A stretch of DNA of 64,000 nt from an uncultured Lachnotalea sp. (GTDB taxonomy: Bacteria > Bacillota > Clostridia > Lachnospirales > Lachnospiraceae): NCBI GenBank assembly GCA_947066815.1, contig CAMSZT010000013.1, positions 21,946 to 85,945 on the forward strand. Reading direction: 5' to 3'. This document shows positions 24,573 through 32,915 of this stretch, piece after piece. The position numbers and the translations under genes were made by a program. Every line of letters starts with the position of its first letter. Positions within the stretch are counted from its first letter, which is position 1. Below the pieces are notes generated by a model, which ran no database searches, was not told where the DNA came from, and was given only the letters and a program-made list of their open reading frames with translations.

Positions 24573-24601
24573 ATCATAGCACGATCAGACCGTGTTGTCA
24601 A
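24573..24601 (-). promoter_or_regulatory. Sigma-A promoter of dapA
   Basis: On the minus strand: TTGACA (24596-24601), a 17-bp spacer and TATGAT (24573-24578), placing the transcription start a few bases before the lysine aptamer. Confidence 0.82.
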
Positions 24602-24654
24602 CCGTCCGTCTGCATCAAAAACAAAGTTTTGTCTCCTGTCCGATCCCGACAGGA

Positions 24655-25164
24655 TCAGCCGAAATCGCGGCCGTTCCCCTTCACCTCCACCGAGTCGATC
24701 CTGGAAATACGGTCCACATAAGGAGACAGCTCCTCCGGGAATACGATCCCTGTCATGATGACGTCCACATCCTCTGCCCTGGCCTCCAGAAGCTTCACGA
24801 TGTCCGCCGCCGCAATGATTCCACAGTCCACCAGTCCCAGGATCTCATCCAGGATCAAAATGTCACAGCCGCGGGTAGAGAGCACTTTCTTGGCAAAATT
24901 CACGCCGTTCTGCATGTTCGCCGCCTCCTCCTGCCGCTCCTCCTCACTCAGGTCACAGTAATGCTTTTCGGACTTTTCAAAGGAAAACACCTTGATCTCA
25001 GGCTCCAGGCGCCTGCTGATCTCACTCTCCTCATTTTTCCCCTTCAGGAACTGGATGATAACGATGTTCTTGTTGCGTCCGACCCCCTTGACGGCAAGCC
25101 CTATGGCACAGGCACTTTTTCCCCGTCCTTCTCCGCAAAGCACCTGAACAATTCCTTTTCTCAT
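24655..25164 (-). CDS. cobO: Cob(I)alamin / cobyrinic acid a,c-diamide adenosyltransferase (CobO/BtuR type)
   Basis: The ATG at 25164 is chosen because GGAGG lies 6 bases upstream, while the ATG at 25170 is fused to the RBS. The 169-residue protein has P-loop GEGRGKS (11-17) and DILILDEILGLVD. The family transfers adenosyl from ATP to cobalt in corrinoids. A B12-binding radical SAM protein is encoded at 61.5 kb, but no other cobalamin gene is adjacent, so it may serve salvage. It lies between ssb and the dapA promoter. Confidence 0.87.
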   Translation of the reverse strand: MRKGIVQVLCGEGRGKSACAIGLAVKGVGRNKNIVIIQFLKGKNEESEISRRLEPEIKVFSFEKSEKHYCDLSEEERQEEAANMQNGVNFAKKVLSTRGCDILILDEILGLVDCGIIAAADIVKLLEARAEDVDVIMTGIVFPEELSPYVDRISRIDSVEVKGNGRDFG

Positions 25165-25282
25165 GGCCATCCTCCAGGTTCAACCACGTATTTCCTGCTA
25201 TTCTACCACCGTTTTCCAAATATTGCAACGTTTATTCCATATACAGACCGCACGACTCCTCCCTCCTTAGGTCCGGTCTGCC

Positions 25283-25909
25283 CTATTCCATCCACTCCAG
25301 CTTGCTCACGGACACCTCGTAGGCGACCCGTTTCTCACTTTCCGTCTCGGAAAGGCGCTTCACATATTCCCGGCTCTGCACCCGTCCCCAAACGCAGATG
25401 CGGCTCCCCACCTCGAAGCCTGACGCATATCTGGCATTCCTTCCCCAGGCAATGCAGGGAATATAATCTGATTTTCCGTAAGGACGGTTCACCGCCACCA
25501 GAAGATCTGCGATCTCGCGCCCCAGAGGAGTCTTCCGGTAGATGGGAGCCTTGCATATGTATCCGTCCAGAAAGATCTGATTGGTCTTTGTGTAGTCCCC
25601 GAACTCCTCCACGAAAGCGATCTCTCTTACAAACACCGAGAGGACCAGCCTGTTTTTTGTCCCCTCATGGCGGTTATAGGAGCGGAACTGCCCCGATGCC
25701 TCCACCAGCATCCCCGTATAATCGCCGGTGATATCGATCAGCCTTTCCGAAATAAGAAGCGGGATGACATCCGTCTGTTCGCTGAGGCGGTTGATCGAAA
25801 TATCCATCAAATAAAACCCTTCCCCAAATACCTCGTGGCTGAACGTAAAACCGGATATGACCTCTCCGATCACTGTGACCTTGTTGTTTTCCATGATTTT
25901 CTCTGACAT
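25283..25909 (-). CDS. Single-stranded DNA-binding protein with OB folds
   Basis: The ATG at 25909 after AAAGGAG gives 208 residues. An OB fold near the C-terminus contains the SSB pattern DLLVAVNRPYGKSDYIPCIAWG, and the N-terminal half (NKVTVIGEVISGFTFSHE) looks like a second, diverged OB strand set. There is no acidic DDxIPF tail, so it differs from the main replicative Ssb. It resembles the longer two-domain clostridial SSB paralogues. It is monocistronic and divergent from the glycosyltransferase operon. Confidence 0.78.
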   Translation of the reverse strand: MSEKIMENNKVTVIGEVISGFTFSHEVFGEGFYLMDISINRLSEQTDVIPLLISERLIDITGDYTGMLVEASGQFRSYNRHEGTKNRLVLSVFVREIAFVEEFGDYTKTNQIFLDGYICKAPIYRKTPLGREIADLLVAVNRPYGKSDYIPCIAWGRNARYASGFEVGSRICVWGRVQSREYVKRLSETESEKRVAYEVSVSKLEWME

Positions 25910-26087
25910 TCGTATTTCTCCTTTCACTTGTGCTCCGTCCTCCTCTGCCTTTTTACGGCTAATATTATGTGTATTCGCGTTCCTCTGATTTTATACATGA
26001 TTTTTTAAATTTTTCTTCATTTACTTTTACTTCTGGGTATATTACAATAAAGCATAGCATACTTTGAAGGATTTAAGGAGAACTTTT

Positions 26088-27134
26088 ATGCGTTCTGTTG
26101 ATATTATCGTCCCCTGCTACAATGAGGAGGAGGTCCTGGAAACCTTTTATCAGGTTACGGAGGGGATCGTCTCCTCCATGGCAGGCTATCGGTTCACCTA
26201 CCTCTTTGTGGATGACGGCAGCCGCGATTCCACCCTGAACCGGCTTATGGCGCTGGCAGAGGCCCACGAAAACGTCCACTACCTCTCTTTTTCCAGAAAC
26301 TTTGGCAAGGAGGCCGCCATGTTCGCAGGCCTTTCCCATTCTGCGGGAGATCTGGTAGTCATCATGGACGCGGACCTGCAGCACCCGCCTGCCCTGATCC
26401 CCGAGATGATGAGGGGGATCGAGGAAGGATACGACTGTGCCGCCGCCAGACGGACCACCCGCGCAGGGGAGCAGCGGATCCGCAGCGCCTTCTCCAGGCT
26501 GTTCTATCACATAAGCAACCGGATGTCCGACGTCAAGATGCCGCAGGACGCCGTGGACTTCCGCATCATGACCAGGCAGATGGTAAATTCCATCCTGGAG
26601 CTTTCTGAGGTAGAGCGTTTCTCCAAAGGAATCTTTGCCTGGGTCGGTTATGAAACCAAGTGGTACCCTTATGAAAATGTGGAACGGACCCTCGGCACGA
26701 CCAAATGGAGCTTCAAGGGGCTTTTAAAATATGCCGTTGACGGGATCACATCCTTCTCCATCTCCCCGCTCCGCCTGGTGTCCGGCATGGGGTTTCTGAT
26801 CTCCATCGTCGCTTTTGTCTATATCATCGCGACACTGGTCCAGACCCTGATCTTCGGGATCGACGTGCCCGGCTATGTGACGACCCTCTGTGCAGTTTTA
26901 TTTCTGGGCGGCATCATCGAGCTTTCCGTCGGGATCCTCGGCGAGTACATTGCCCATATTTATATGGAGGCAAAGGACCGCCCCATTTATATCGTGAAGA
27001 CCCACAACCTTCCGGCCCCGGCCGGGCAGGGGGAAGCAAAACGGGAGCAAAACGGACCGGTGGCCCGGCAGGACACAGACCGGCCGGCGGCGGACCTGCG
27101 GCAGTATGACAACAACAGGAAAGGCAGTTTGTAA
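26088..27134 (+). CDS. GT2 polyprenyl-phosphate glycosyltransferase (CsbB/GtrB-like)
   Basis: The ATG at 26088 follows AAGGAG. The 348-residue protein has a GT2 domain with VPCYNEEEVL, metal-binding MDADLQHPP and the RFSKGIFAWVG region. Two C-terminal membrane helices follow (about 230-255 and 265-290), then a polar tail. Such enzymes load a sugar onto undecaprenyl phosphate on the inner membrane face. The next gene encodes a YfhO-type membrane protein, and CsbB plus YfhO plus a GtcA flippase is the known three-component route for glycosylating teichoic acids. No flippase gene is adjacent. Confidence 0.88.
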   Translation: MRSVDIIVPCYNEEEVLETFYQVTEGIVSSMAGYRFTYLFVDDGSRDSTLNRLMALAEAHENVHYLSFSRNFGKEAAMFAGLSHSAGDLVVIMDADLQHPPALIPEMMRGIEEGYDCAAARRTTRAGEQRIRSAFSRLFYHISNRMSDVKMPQDAVDFRIMTRQMVNSILELSEVERFSKGIFAWVGYETKWYPYENVERTLGTTKWSFKGLLKYAVDGITSFSISPLRLVSGMGFLISIVAFVYIIATLVQTLIFGIDVPGYVTTLCAVLFLGGIIELSVGILGEYIAHIYMEAKDRPIYIVKTHNLPAPAGQGEAKREQNGPVARQDTDRPAADLRQYDNNRKGSL

Positions 27135-27135
27135 C

Positions 27136-29817
27136 ATGACAGAAAAGAGATCAAGACAAAAAACCACCTGGCTGGAGAAAGCCCCCTTTCTTCTCGCCTT
27201 TTTTATCCCGATCGTTATCATGGTCGGGATCTTTATCCAGAGAGGGATCTTTCCCTTTGGGGACAACAGCTTTCTCCGGACAGACATGTACCATCAGTAC
27301 GCTCCCTTCATGAATGAATTTATGGAGAAGCTCAAACACGGAGGCAGTCTCGCCTATTCCTGGAACATCGGCATGGGCTCCAACTTCACGGCGCTTTACG
27401 CCTACTATCTGGCCAGCCCCGCAAACTGGCTCGTCTTTTTGTTTCCCCAAAATCTGGTCATCGAGTTTATGACCTATCTGATCGTCATAAAAATCGGACT
27501 CGCGGGACTCGCCTTCTGCTTTTATCTGAGCCGCCACTTTAAGACAAAGGACCTGGGAATCTCCTTTTTCGCCATTTTTTACGCACTGTCTGCCTATATG
27601 GCTGCCTACAGCTGGAATATCATGTGGCTGGACTGCCTGATCCTGGCTCCCCTTGTGATCCTGGGACTGGAACGCCTGGTAAAGGAGGACCGGTGCCTCC
27701 TCTACTGTCTGGCCCTGGCTCTTTCTATTTTGAGTAATTATTATATCTCCATTATGATGTGCATCTTCATGGTGTTATACTTCATCGCGCTGCTCATCAT
27801 GGAATCGGACTGCCGCCGTTTTCTGAAACGGTGCTTCAACTTCGGGATCTATTCCCTTTTGGCCGGCGGACTGGCTGCCTGCCTGCTGATCCCGGTCCTC
27901 TCCGCCCTGAAGCTGACTGCCTCCGGGGATATCAATATCCCCAAAACCTTAAGCTCCTATTTTTCCTGCTTCCAGATGCTGGCCCGCCATTTTGTCAACG
28001 TGGAGGTGGAGATCGGGCTGGACCACCACCCCAATATCTACTGCGGGGTCGGCGTACTCCTCCTGCTGCCCCTCTATATGACAAACAAACGGATCTCCGG
28101 GAAAGAGAAGATCGTAAAGGGCGTCCTGCTCTTTGTCATGCTGATCGGCTTCTCTTTAAACATCCCGAATTTCGTCTGGCACGGGTTCCATTTTCCCAAC
28201 AGCCTTCCGGCCCGCCAGTCCTTCCTCTATATCATCCTGCTCCTCACCATGTGCTATGAGGCATACCGGCATCTGCGTGCGAGCACCAGGTCCCAGCTCT
28301 CCGGAAGCTTCTTTGGGGTCGTGATCTTCATCTTCCTCTGCGAGGCCGTCATCACGGAGGAAACCTTTGATTTTAAGATCTATTATGTGACGCTCTTCTT
28401 TGTGGGCCTCTATGCCCTGCTCCTCTATTACCACAAAAACCGGAAAGCCTGTGCCCCCGCCCTGGCGATCCTCGCCGTGACTCTGATCGCCATAGAGGCC
28501 AGCATGAACACGGCCGTCACCAGCGTTACCACCGTGAGCCGCAGCTCCTATCTGGAAAACCAGGATTCCTTCCGGGCGCTGGCAAAAGCGGCCGAAACGG
28601 AGGATAGAAGCCTGTTCCGCATGGAAAAGGAGCCCCGAAAGACCAAAAACGACGCCGCCCTGGCGGGTTATCACTCCGCCTCCCTGTTCTCCTCCACGGC
28701 CAATGCCCACCTGACGGAGCTTTATAAAGCCCTGGGGCTGGAGGGAAACACCAATTCCTACAGTTTCACCGGTGCGACGCCCCTCGCCGCCTCGCTCCTG
28801 GGAGTAAAATATACCTTATCTGTCAATGAGCTGGACAGCGAGCTTTACTCTGCCCTCCGCACCGACGGGGAGGTGACCCTCTATGAAAACCGGTTCAGCC
28901 TCCCGATCGGTTTCATGCTTCCCTCCGGCATGGAGACCGGCTGGAATTACCAGGCCCATGATCCGGCGGCGGCCCAGAATTCCTTTGCGGCCGCGGCGGC
29001 CGGCTGCGGTGATATCCTCCATGCCGCCTCCGGCGGCTCCTCCTCCATCGGGGAATACACCCTGGCCGTTCCGGAAACCGGTTTCTATTACCTTGATGTG
29101 ACCAATACCTCCATCAAAGACGTCACGCTCACAAACGGATCCTCCACAAAGGATTTTTCCAATGTAAACCGGGGCTATCTCCTGGATCTTGGCAGATTGG
29201 AAGCGGGAACTTATATCTCCCTGACCACCAAACAGGACGACCAGAATTTTACCGCCCAGGCGTACCGGCTGGATCTGGCAAACCTCCAGACCCTGACGGA
29301 TGCCCTGAACGCACAGCCTCTGACTGTCGACCATTACACGGATACCTCGGTCACCGGCCGGGTCAGGGCTTCCTCCGACGGACTCCTTTACACCTCCATC
29401 CCTTATGAAAAAGGATGGACGCTTAAGGTAGATAATGTGGAGACGGAGCCGGTCCTTTTTGCCGACACCATGCTGGCTGTGCCCCTGGCGGCCGGAGCCC
29501 ATTCCATCGAGCTCTCCTACCGGCCGGAGGGGCTTAAGGCGGGCCTTCTGATCTCCGCCGTCTCCGCCCTCCTCCTGGCGCTCCTGGTCTTCGCCTCCCG
29601 CGCCCTGGACAGGCGGCCGGGACGCGCCGCGGCCGCCCCGGAGCATCCTGCGGATCTTCCGGCAGACCCTCAGGTACAAGCCCTGCCCGAAGACCTTCCG
29701 TCTTCCCATGAGGGGCCAAATCCCCCGCAGACTTCTTCCGGCGGACCGGCAGACTCCCTGTCCGGCCAACCAGAACCCTCGGAAACCACAGAAGAACCCG
29801 CCGTCAAAGACCATTAA
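27136..29817 (+). CDS. YfhO-family polytopic membrane glycosyltransferase
   Basis: About 893 residues from the ATG at 27136, one base after the preceding stop. An upstream in-frame ATG at 27106 would overlap that gene. About a dozen helices lie in the N-terminal half, with a GT-C-like first loop (GDNSFLRTDMYHQYAPFMNEF) and YSWNIGMGSNF. A large extracytoplasmic domain (about 460-830) follows, then a last helix (GLLISAVSALLLALLVFAS) and a Pro/Asp/Glu-rich tail. In Listeria and Bacillus, YfhO-type proteins transfer sugars from the CsbB product to lipoteichoic acid. The pairing here supports that role, while sugar and acceptor are unknown. Confidence 0.85.
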   Translation: MTEKRSRQKTTWLEKAPFLLAFFIPIVIMVGIFIQRGIFPFGDNSFLRTDMYHQYAPFMNEFMEKLKHGGSLAYSWNIGMGSNFTALYAYYLASPANWLVFLFPQNLVIEFMTYLIVIKIGLAGLAFCFYLSRHFKTKDLGISFFAIFYALSAYMAAYSWNIMWLDCLILAPLVILGLERLVKEDRCLLYCLALALSILSNYYISIMMCIFMVLYFIALLIMESDCRRFLKRCFNFGIYSLLAGGLAACLLIPVLSALKLTASGDINIPKTLSSYFSCFQMLARHFVNVEVEIGLDHHPNIYCGVGVLLLLPLYMTNKRISGKEKIVKGVLLFVMLIGFSLNIPNFVWHGFHFPNSLPARQSFLYIILLLTMCYEAYRHLRASTRSQLSGSFFGVVIFIFLCEAVITEETFDFKIYYVTLFFVGLYALLLYYHKNRKACAPALAILAVTLIAIEASMNTAVTSVTTVSRSSYLENQDSFRALAKAAETEDRSLFRMEKEPRKTKNDAALAGYHSASLFSSTANAHLTELYKALGLEGNTNSYSFTGATPLAASLLGVKYTLSVNELDSELYSALRTDGEVTLYENRFSLPIGFMLPSGMETGWNYQAHDPAAAQNSFAAAAAGCGDILHAASGGSSSIGEYTLAVPETGFYYLDVTNTSIKDVTLTNGSSTKDFSNVNRGYLLDLGRLEAGTYISLTTKQDDQNFTAQAYRLDLANLQTLTDALNAQPLTVDHYTDTSVTGRVRASSDGLLYTSIPYEKGWTLKVDNVETEPVLFADTMLAVPLAAGAHSIELSYRPEGLKAGLLISAVSALLLALLVFASRALDRRPGRAAAAPEHPADLPADPQVQALPEDLPSSHEGPNPPQTSSGGPADSLSGQPEPSETTEEPAVKDH

Positions 29818-29844
29818 AGATATCGGAAAGAGAGGACTACCATC

Positions 29845-31218
29845 ATGAAATTATGGGGAGGACGCTTCACCAAAGAAGAAAACACCCTGGTCGATCAGTT
29901 TAATGCTTCTATTTCTTTTGATCAGCGCTTTTACAGACAGGATATCCGCGGGAGCATTGCCCATGTGACCATGCTGGCAAAGCAGGGGATCCTGACTGCC
30001 TCCGAAAAAGAGCAGATCATTGCCGGGCTCGAAGGGATCCTCGCCGACGTGGAGAGCGGCGCGCTGAAGATCGATCCCGATGCGGAAGACATCCACAGCT
30101 TTGTGGAAGCGGCCCTGATCTCGCGCATCGGCAGCGCAGGCAAAAAACTCCACACCGGCCGGAGCCGCAACGACCAGGTTGCCCTGGACATGAAGCTCTA
30201 TATCCGGGACGAGATCGGCGCTCTGGACGCGCTCCTAAAAGAACTCCTTCTGACCCTCCTGACCCTCATCGAGGAAAACCTGGAGACCTATATGCCCGGT
30301 TTTACCCACCTCCAGAAGGCCCAGCCGGTGACGGCCGCCCATCATTTCGGCGCCTATTTTGAAATGTTCCTGCGGGACAGGAGCCGCCTCTCGGACATCC
30401 AAAAGCGGATGAACACCTGCCCTCTCGGCGCCGGCGCCCTGGCCGGGACCACCTATCCCCTGGACAGGGAATACACGGCCTCTCTGCTGGGTTTCGACTG
30501 TGCCACCAGGAACAGTATGGATTCCGTATCCGACCGGGATTATCTCATCGAGCTCTGCAGCGCCATGGCCACGGTCATGATGCATTTAAGCCGTTTTTCC
30601 GAGGAGATCATCCTCTGGAATTCCAATGAATATCAGTTTGTGGAACTGGACGACGCCTACAGCACCGGAAGCAGCATCATGCCGCAGAAGAAAAATCCGG
30701 ATATCGCGGAGCTGGTGAGGGGAAAGACCGGGAGGGTGTACGGCGCCCTCACCTCCATCCTGACCACCATGAAGGGGATCCCCCTCGCCTACAACAAAGA
30801 CATGCAGGAGGATAAGGAACTGGTATTTGACGCCATCGACACCACCAAAGGCTGCCTTGCCCTGTTCACCGGCATGTTAGCCACCATGAAGCTCAACAAA
30901 AAGGTCATGGAAAAAAGTGCCATGAATGGCTTTACCAATGCCACCGACGCGGCAGACTACCTGGTAAACCACGGAGTCCCGTTCCGCGATGCCCACGGGA
31001 TCGTCGGACGGCTGGTACTTTATTGTCTGGATAAGGGGATCACTTTGGATGACATGAGCCTCGAAGAATACAAAGCCATCAGTCCTGTATTTGAACAGGA
31101 TATCTATGAGGCCATCCGATTAAAGACCTGCGTGGAAAAGCGCACCACCCTGGGCGCCCCCGGCCCCTCCGTGATGAAACGGACAGCCGAGGAATACCGA
31201 AGACTGCTGGAAGAGTGA
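29845..31218 (+). CDS. argH: Argininosuccinate lyase
   Basis: The 457-residue protein begins MKLWGGRFTKEENTLVDQFN, with HTGRSRNDQV (about 108-117), the catalytic THLQKAQPVTAAHH and the flexible signature loop GSSIMPQKKNPD. It splits argininosuccinate into arginine and fumarate. argG is not adjacent. It starts 27 bases after the YfhO gene, so it may be co-transcribed with it although the functions are unrelated. Length and motifs are complete. Confidence 0.96.
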   Translation: MKLWGGRFTKEENTLVDQFNASISFDQRFYRQDIRGSIAHVTMLAKQGILTASEKEQIIAGLEGILADVESGALKIDPDAEDIHSFVEAALISRIGSAGKKLHTGRSRNDQVALDMKLYIRDEIGALDALLKELLLTLLTLIEENLETYMPGFTHLQKAQPVTAAHHFGAYFEMFLRDRSRLSDIQKRMNTCPLGAGALAGTTYPLDREYTASLLGFDCATRNSMDSVSDRDYLIELCSAMATVMMHLSRFSEEIILWNSNEYQFVELDDAYSTGSSIMPQKKNPDIAELVRGKTGRVYGALTSILTTMKGIPLAYNKDMQEDKELVFDAIDTTKGCLALFTGMLATMKLNKKVMEKSAMNGFTNATDAADYLVNHGVPFRDAHGIVGRLVLYCLDKGITLDDMSLEEYKAISPVFEQDIYEAIRLKTCVEKRTTLGAPGPSVMKRTAEEYRRLLEE

Positions 31219-31222
31219 CGTA

Positions 31223-31311
31223 GGCGGGGAAAACAGACCCGCCCAGATCCCTGCCGAAGGCAGGCCTCTGGCGAAGGTTTAACGGCCCGGAGACAGATCA
31301 GGCTCCGGGCC
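31223..31311 (+). terminator. Three consecutive stems after argH
   Basis: GGCGGG/CCCGCC (31223-31243), CCTGCC/GGCAGG (31250-31264) and GGCCCGGA/TCCGGGCC (31284-31311, followed by GCGTCATTT) lie between convergent argH and xylB. The last is the most terminator-like, though its T-run is short. Confidence 0.55.
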
Positions 31312-31330
31312 GCGTCATTTCCCGGTCAGC

Positions 31331-32854
31331 CTACAGCTTCGCCAGCTCCCTGTACTGCTCCTTCAGACAGCCGTACAGGTTCTTATAGATCTCGTGATAC
31401 GCGTTGTATTTCGCCGTGTGCTCCGGAACCGCGTCGCAGGACTTGTCCGTGTGGATCATCCGGTCACAGGCCGCCTCCACACTTTCATAGATCCCTGCGC
31501 CCACGCCGGCCAGGATCGCCACGCCGAGGGCAGGACCTTCCTTGGCGGCCACCGTCTTCACGGTACAGCCGTACATATCCGCCAGCATCTGACGCCATAC
31601 GGCGCTTCTCCCGCCACCCCCGCAGGCCATCATATCCGCAACCTCCACCCCCATTTCTTTCAGGATGTCATTGCAGTCCTTCATGGAATAGGATACTCCC
31701 TCCATGACCGCCCGGAGCATGTCCTTCCTGGTGTGAATCGCCGAAAGTCCGAAGAATACTCCCCGGCAGTCCGGATCCAGATGGGGCGTCCGCTCCCCCA
31801 TCAGGTAGGGCAGATAGATCAGGCGGTTTGCCCCAATCGGCACACTCTCCACATCCCGGTTGATGTAATCGTAGGCATCGCAGCCCTCCTTTTCCGCCTG
31901 TTCCATATAATCCCGGCAGAAATTGTTGCGGAACCACTGGAGGGAGAGCCCGGCCCCCTGGGTCACCCCCATCACATGCCAGCATCCGGGAACGGCACAG
32001 CAGAAGGTATGGACCCGGCCTTTGGGGTCGATAGTCACGTTTTTGCTGTGGGCAAACACCACGCCGCTGGTCCCGATGGTGGTAAAAGCTTTCCCGTCCC
32101 GGACGACTCCCGTCCCCACAGCCGCGGCCGCATTGTCGCCGGCTCCGCCGACCACCACGGTTTTTTCGGAGAGGCCGGTAAGCTCCGCGATCTTTGGAAG
32201 GATCGTCCCTGTCACCTCCGGCGACTCGTAGACCTTGGCCAGAAGCGCCTTGTCGATCTCCAGCTTCGCAAGCACCTCGTCGGACCAGCAGCGGTTCGGC
32301 ACGTCAAGAAGCTGCATCCCGGAAGCGTCCGACACCTCCGTCGCATATTCTCCCGTCAGGATCAGACGGACGTAATCTTTCGGCAGCAGGATATGCCGGC
32401 ACTTTGCGTAATTCTCCGGCTCATGATTCCTCACCCAGAGGATCTTGGAAGCCGTAAACCCGGTCAGGGCGGGATTAGCCGTGATCTCGATCAGCCGCTC
32501 CGCCCCCACCTTCTCTGTGATCTCCTCGCATTCTTTCGCCGTCCGCTGGTCACACCAGATAATGGACGGGCGGATCACCTGGTTGTCCTCGTCCAGCATG
32601 ACCAGGCCGTGCATCTGGCCGGAGATCCCAAGCCCTTTGATCTCCTCCTTGTCCGCGCCGGACTCCCTCACCACTTCCGCGATCGTCGCAAGCGCCGCCT
32701 GCTTCCAATCCTCCGGATCCTGTTCCGCCCACCCGTTCTGCGGCTGATGCAGGGGATACTCCTTCGACGCAGACGCGACCACCGTTCCATTCTCATCGAA
32801 CAATACGGTCTTCGTCGCGGAAGTTCCCAGATCGATACCAATTAAGTAGTTCAT
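31331..32854 (-). CDS. xylB: Xylulokinase
   Basis: The ATG at 32854 (GGAGGG 8 bases upstream) gives 507 residues of FGGY kinase. It has the N-terminal phosphate loop GIDLGTSATKT, GLGISGQMHGLV, the FGGY signature region VVGGAGDNAAAAVGTG and the C-terminal MACGGGGRSAVW. The Met-His in the GQMHG motif is typical of xylulokinases. It phosphorylates D-xylulose for the pentose phosphate pathway. No xylose isomerase, transporter or regulator is nearby, and the gene lies 61 bases downstream of the Ig-like protein gene. Confidence 0.9.
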   Translation of the reverse strand: MNYLIGIDLGTSATKTVLFDENGTVVASASKEYPLHQPQNGWAEQDPEDWKQAALATIAEVVRESGADKEEIKGLGISGQMHGLVMLDEDNQVIRPSIIWCDQRTAKECEEITEKVGAERLIEITANPALTGFTASKILWVRNHEPENYAKCRHILLPKDYVRLILTGEYATEVSDASGMQLLDVPNRCWSDEVLAKLEIDKALLAKVYESPEVTGTILPKIAELTGLSEKTVVVGGAGDNAAAAVGTGVVRDGKAFTTIGTSGVVFAHSKNVTIDPKGRVHTFCCAVPGCWHVMGVTQGAGLSLQWFRNNFCRDYMEQAEKEGCDAYDYINRDVESVPIGANRLIYLPYLMGERTPHLDPDCRGVFFGLSAIHTRKDMLRAVMEGVSYSMKDCNDILKEMGVEVADMMACGGGGRSAVWRQMLADMYGCTVKTVAAKEGPALGVAILAGVGAGIYESVEAACDRMIHTDKSCDAVPEHTAKYNAYHEIYKNLYGCLKEQYRELAKL

Positions 32855-32915
32855 TTCCATTCCCTCCATCCATTCCTGTTATTGAGGTTATTCTATCACA
32901 AAAATAGTTGTTTGA

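Noticed and set aside
31394..32845. 483-codon plus-strand open frame opposite xylB
   Set aside because: The composition is typical of an antisense frame (many His, Arg and Pro) and no domain is recognisable; xylulokinase motifs on the other strand are complete.
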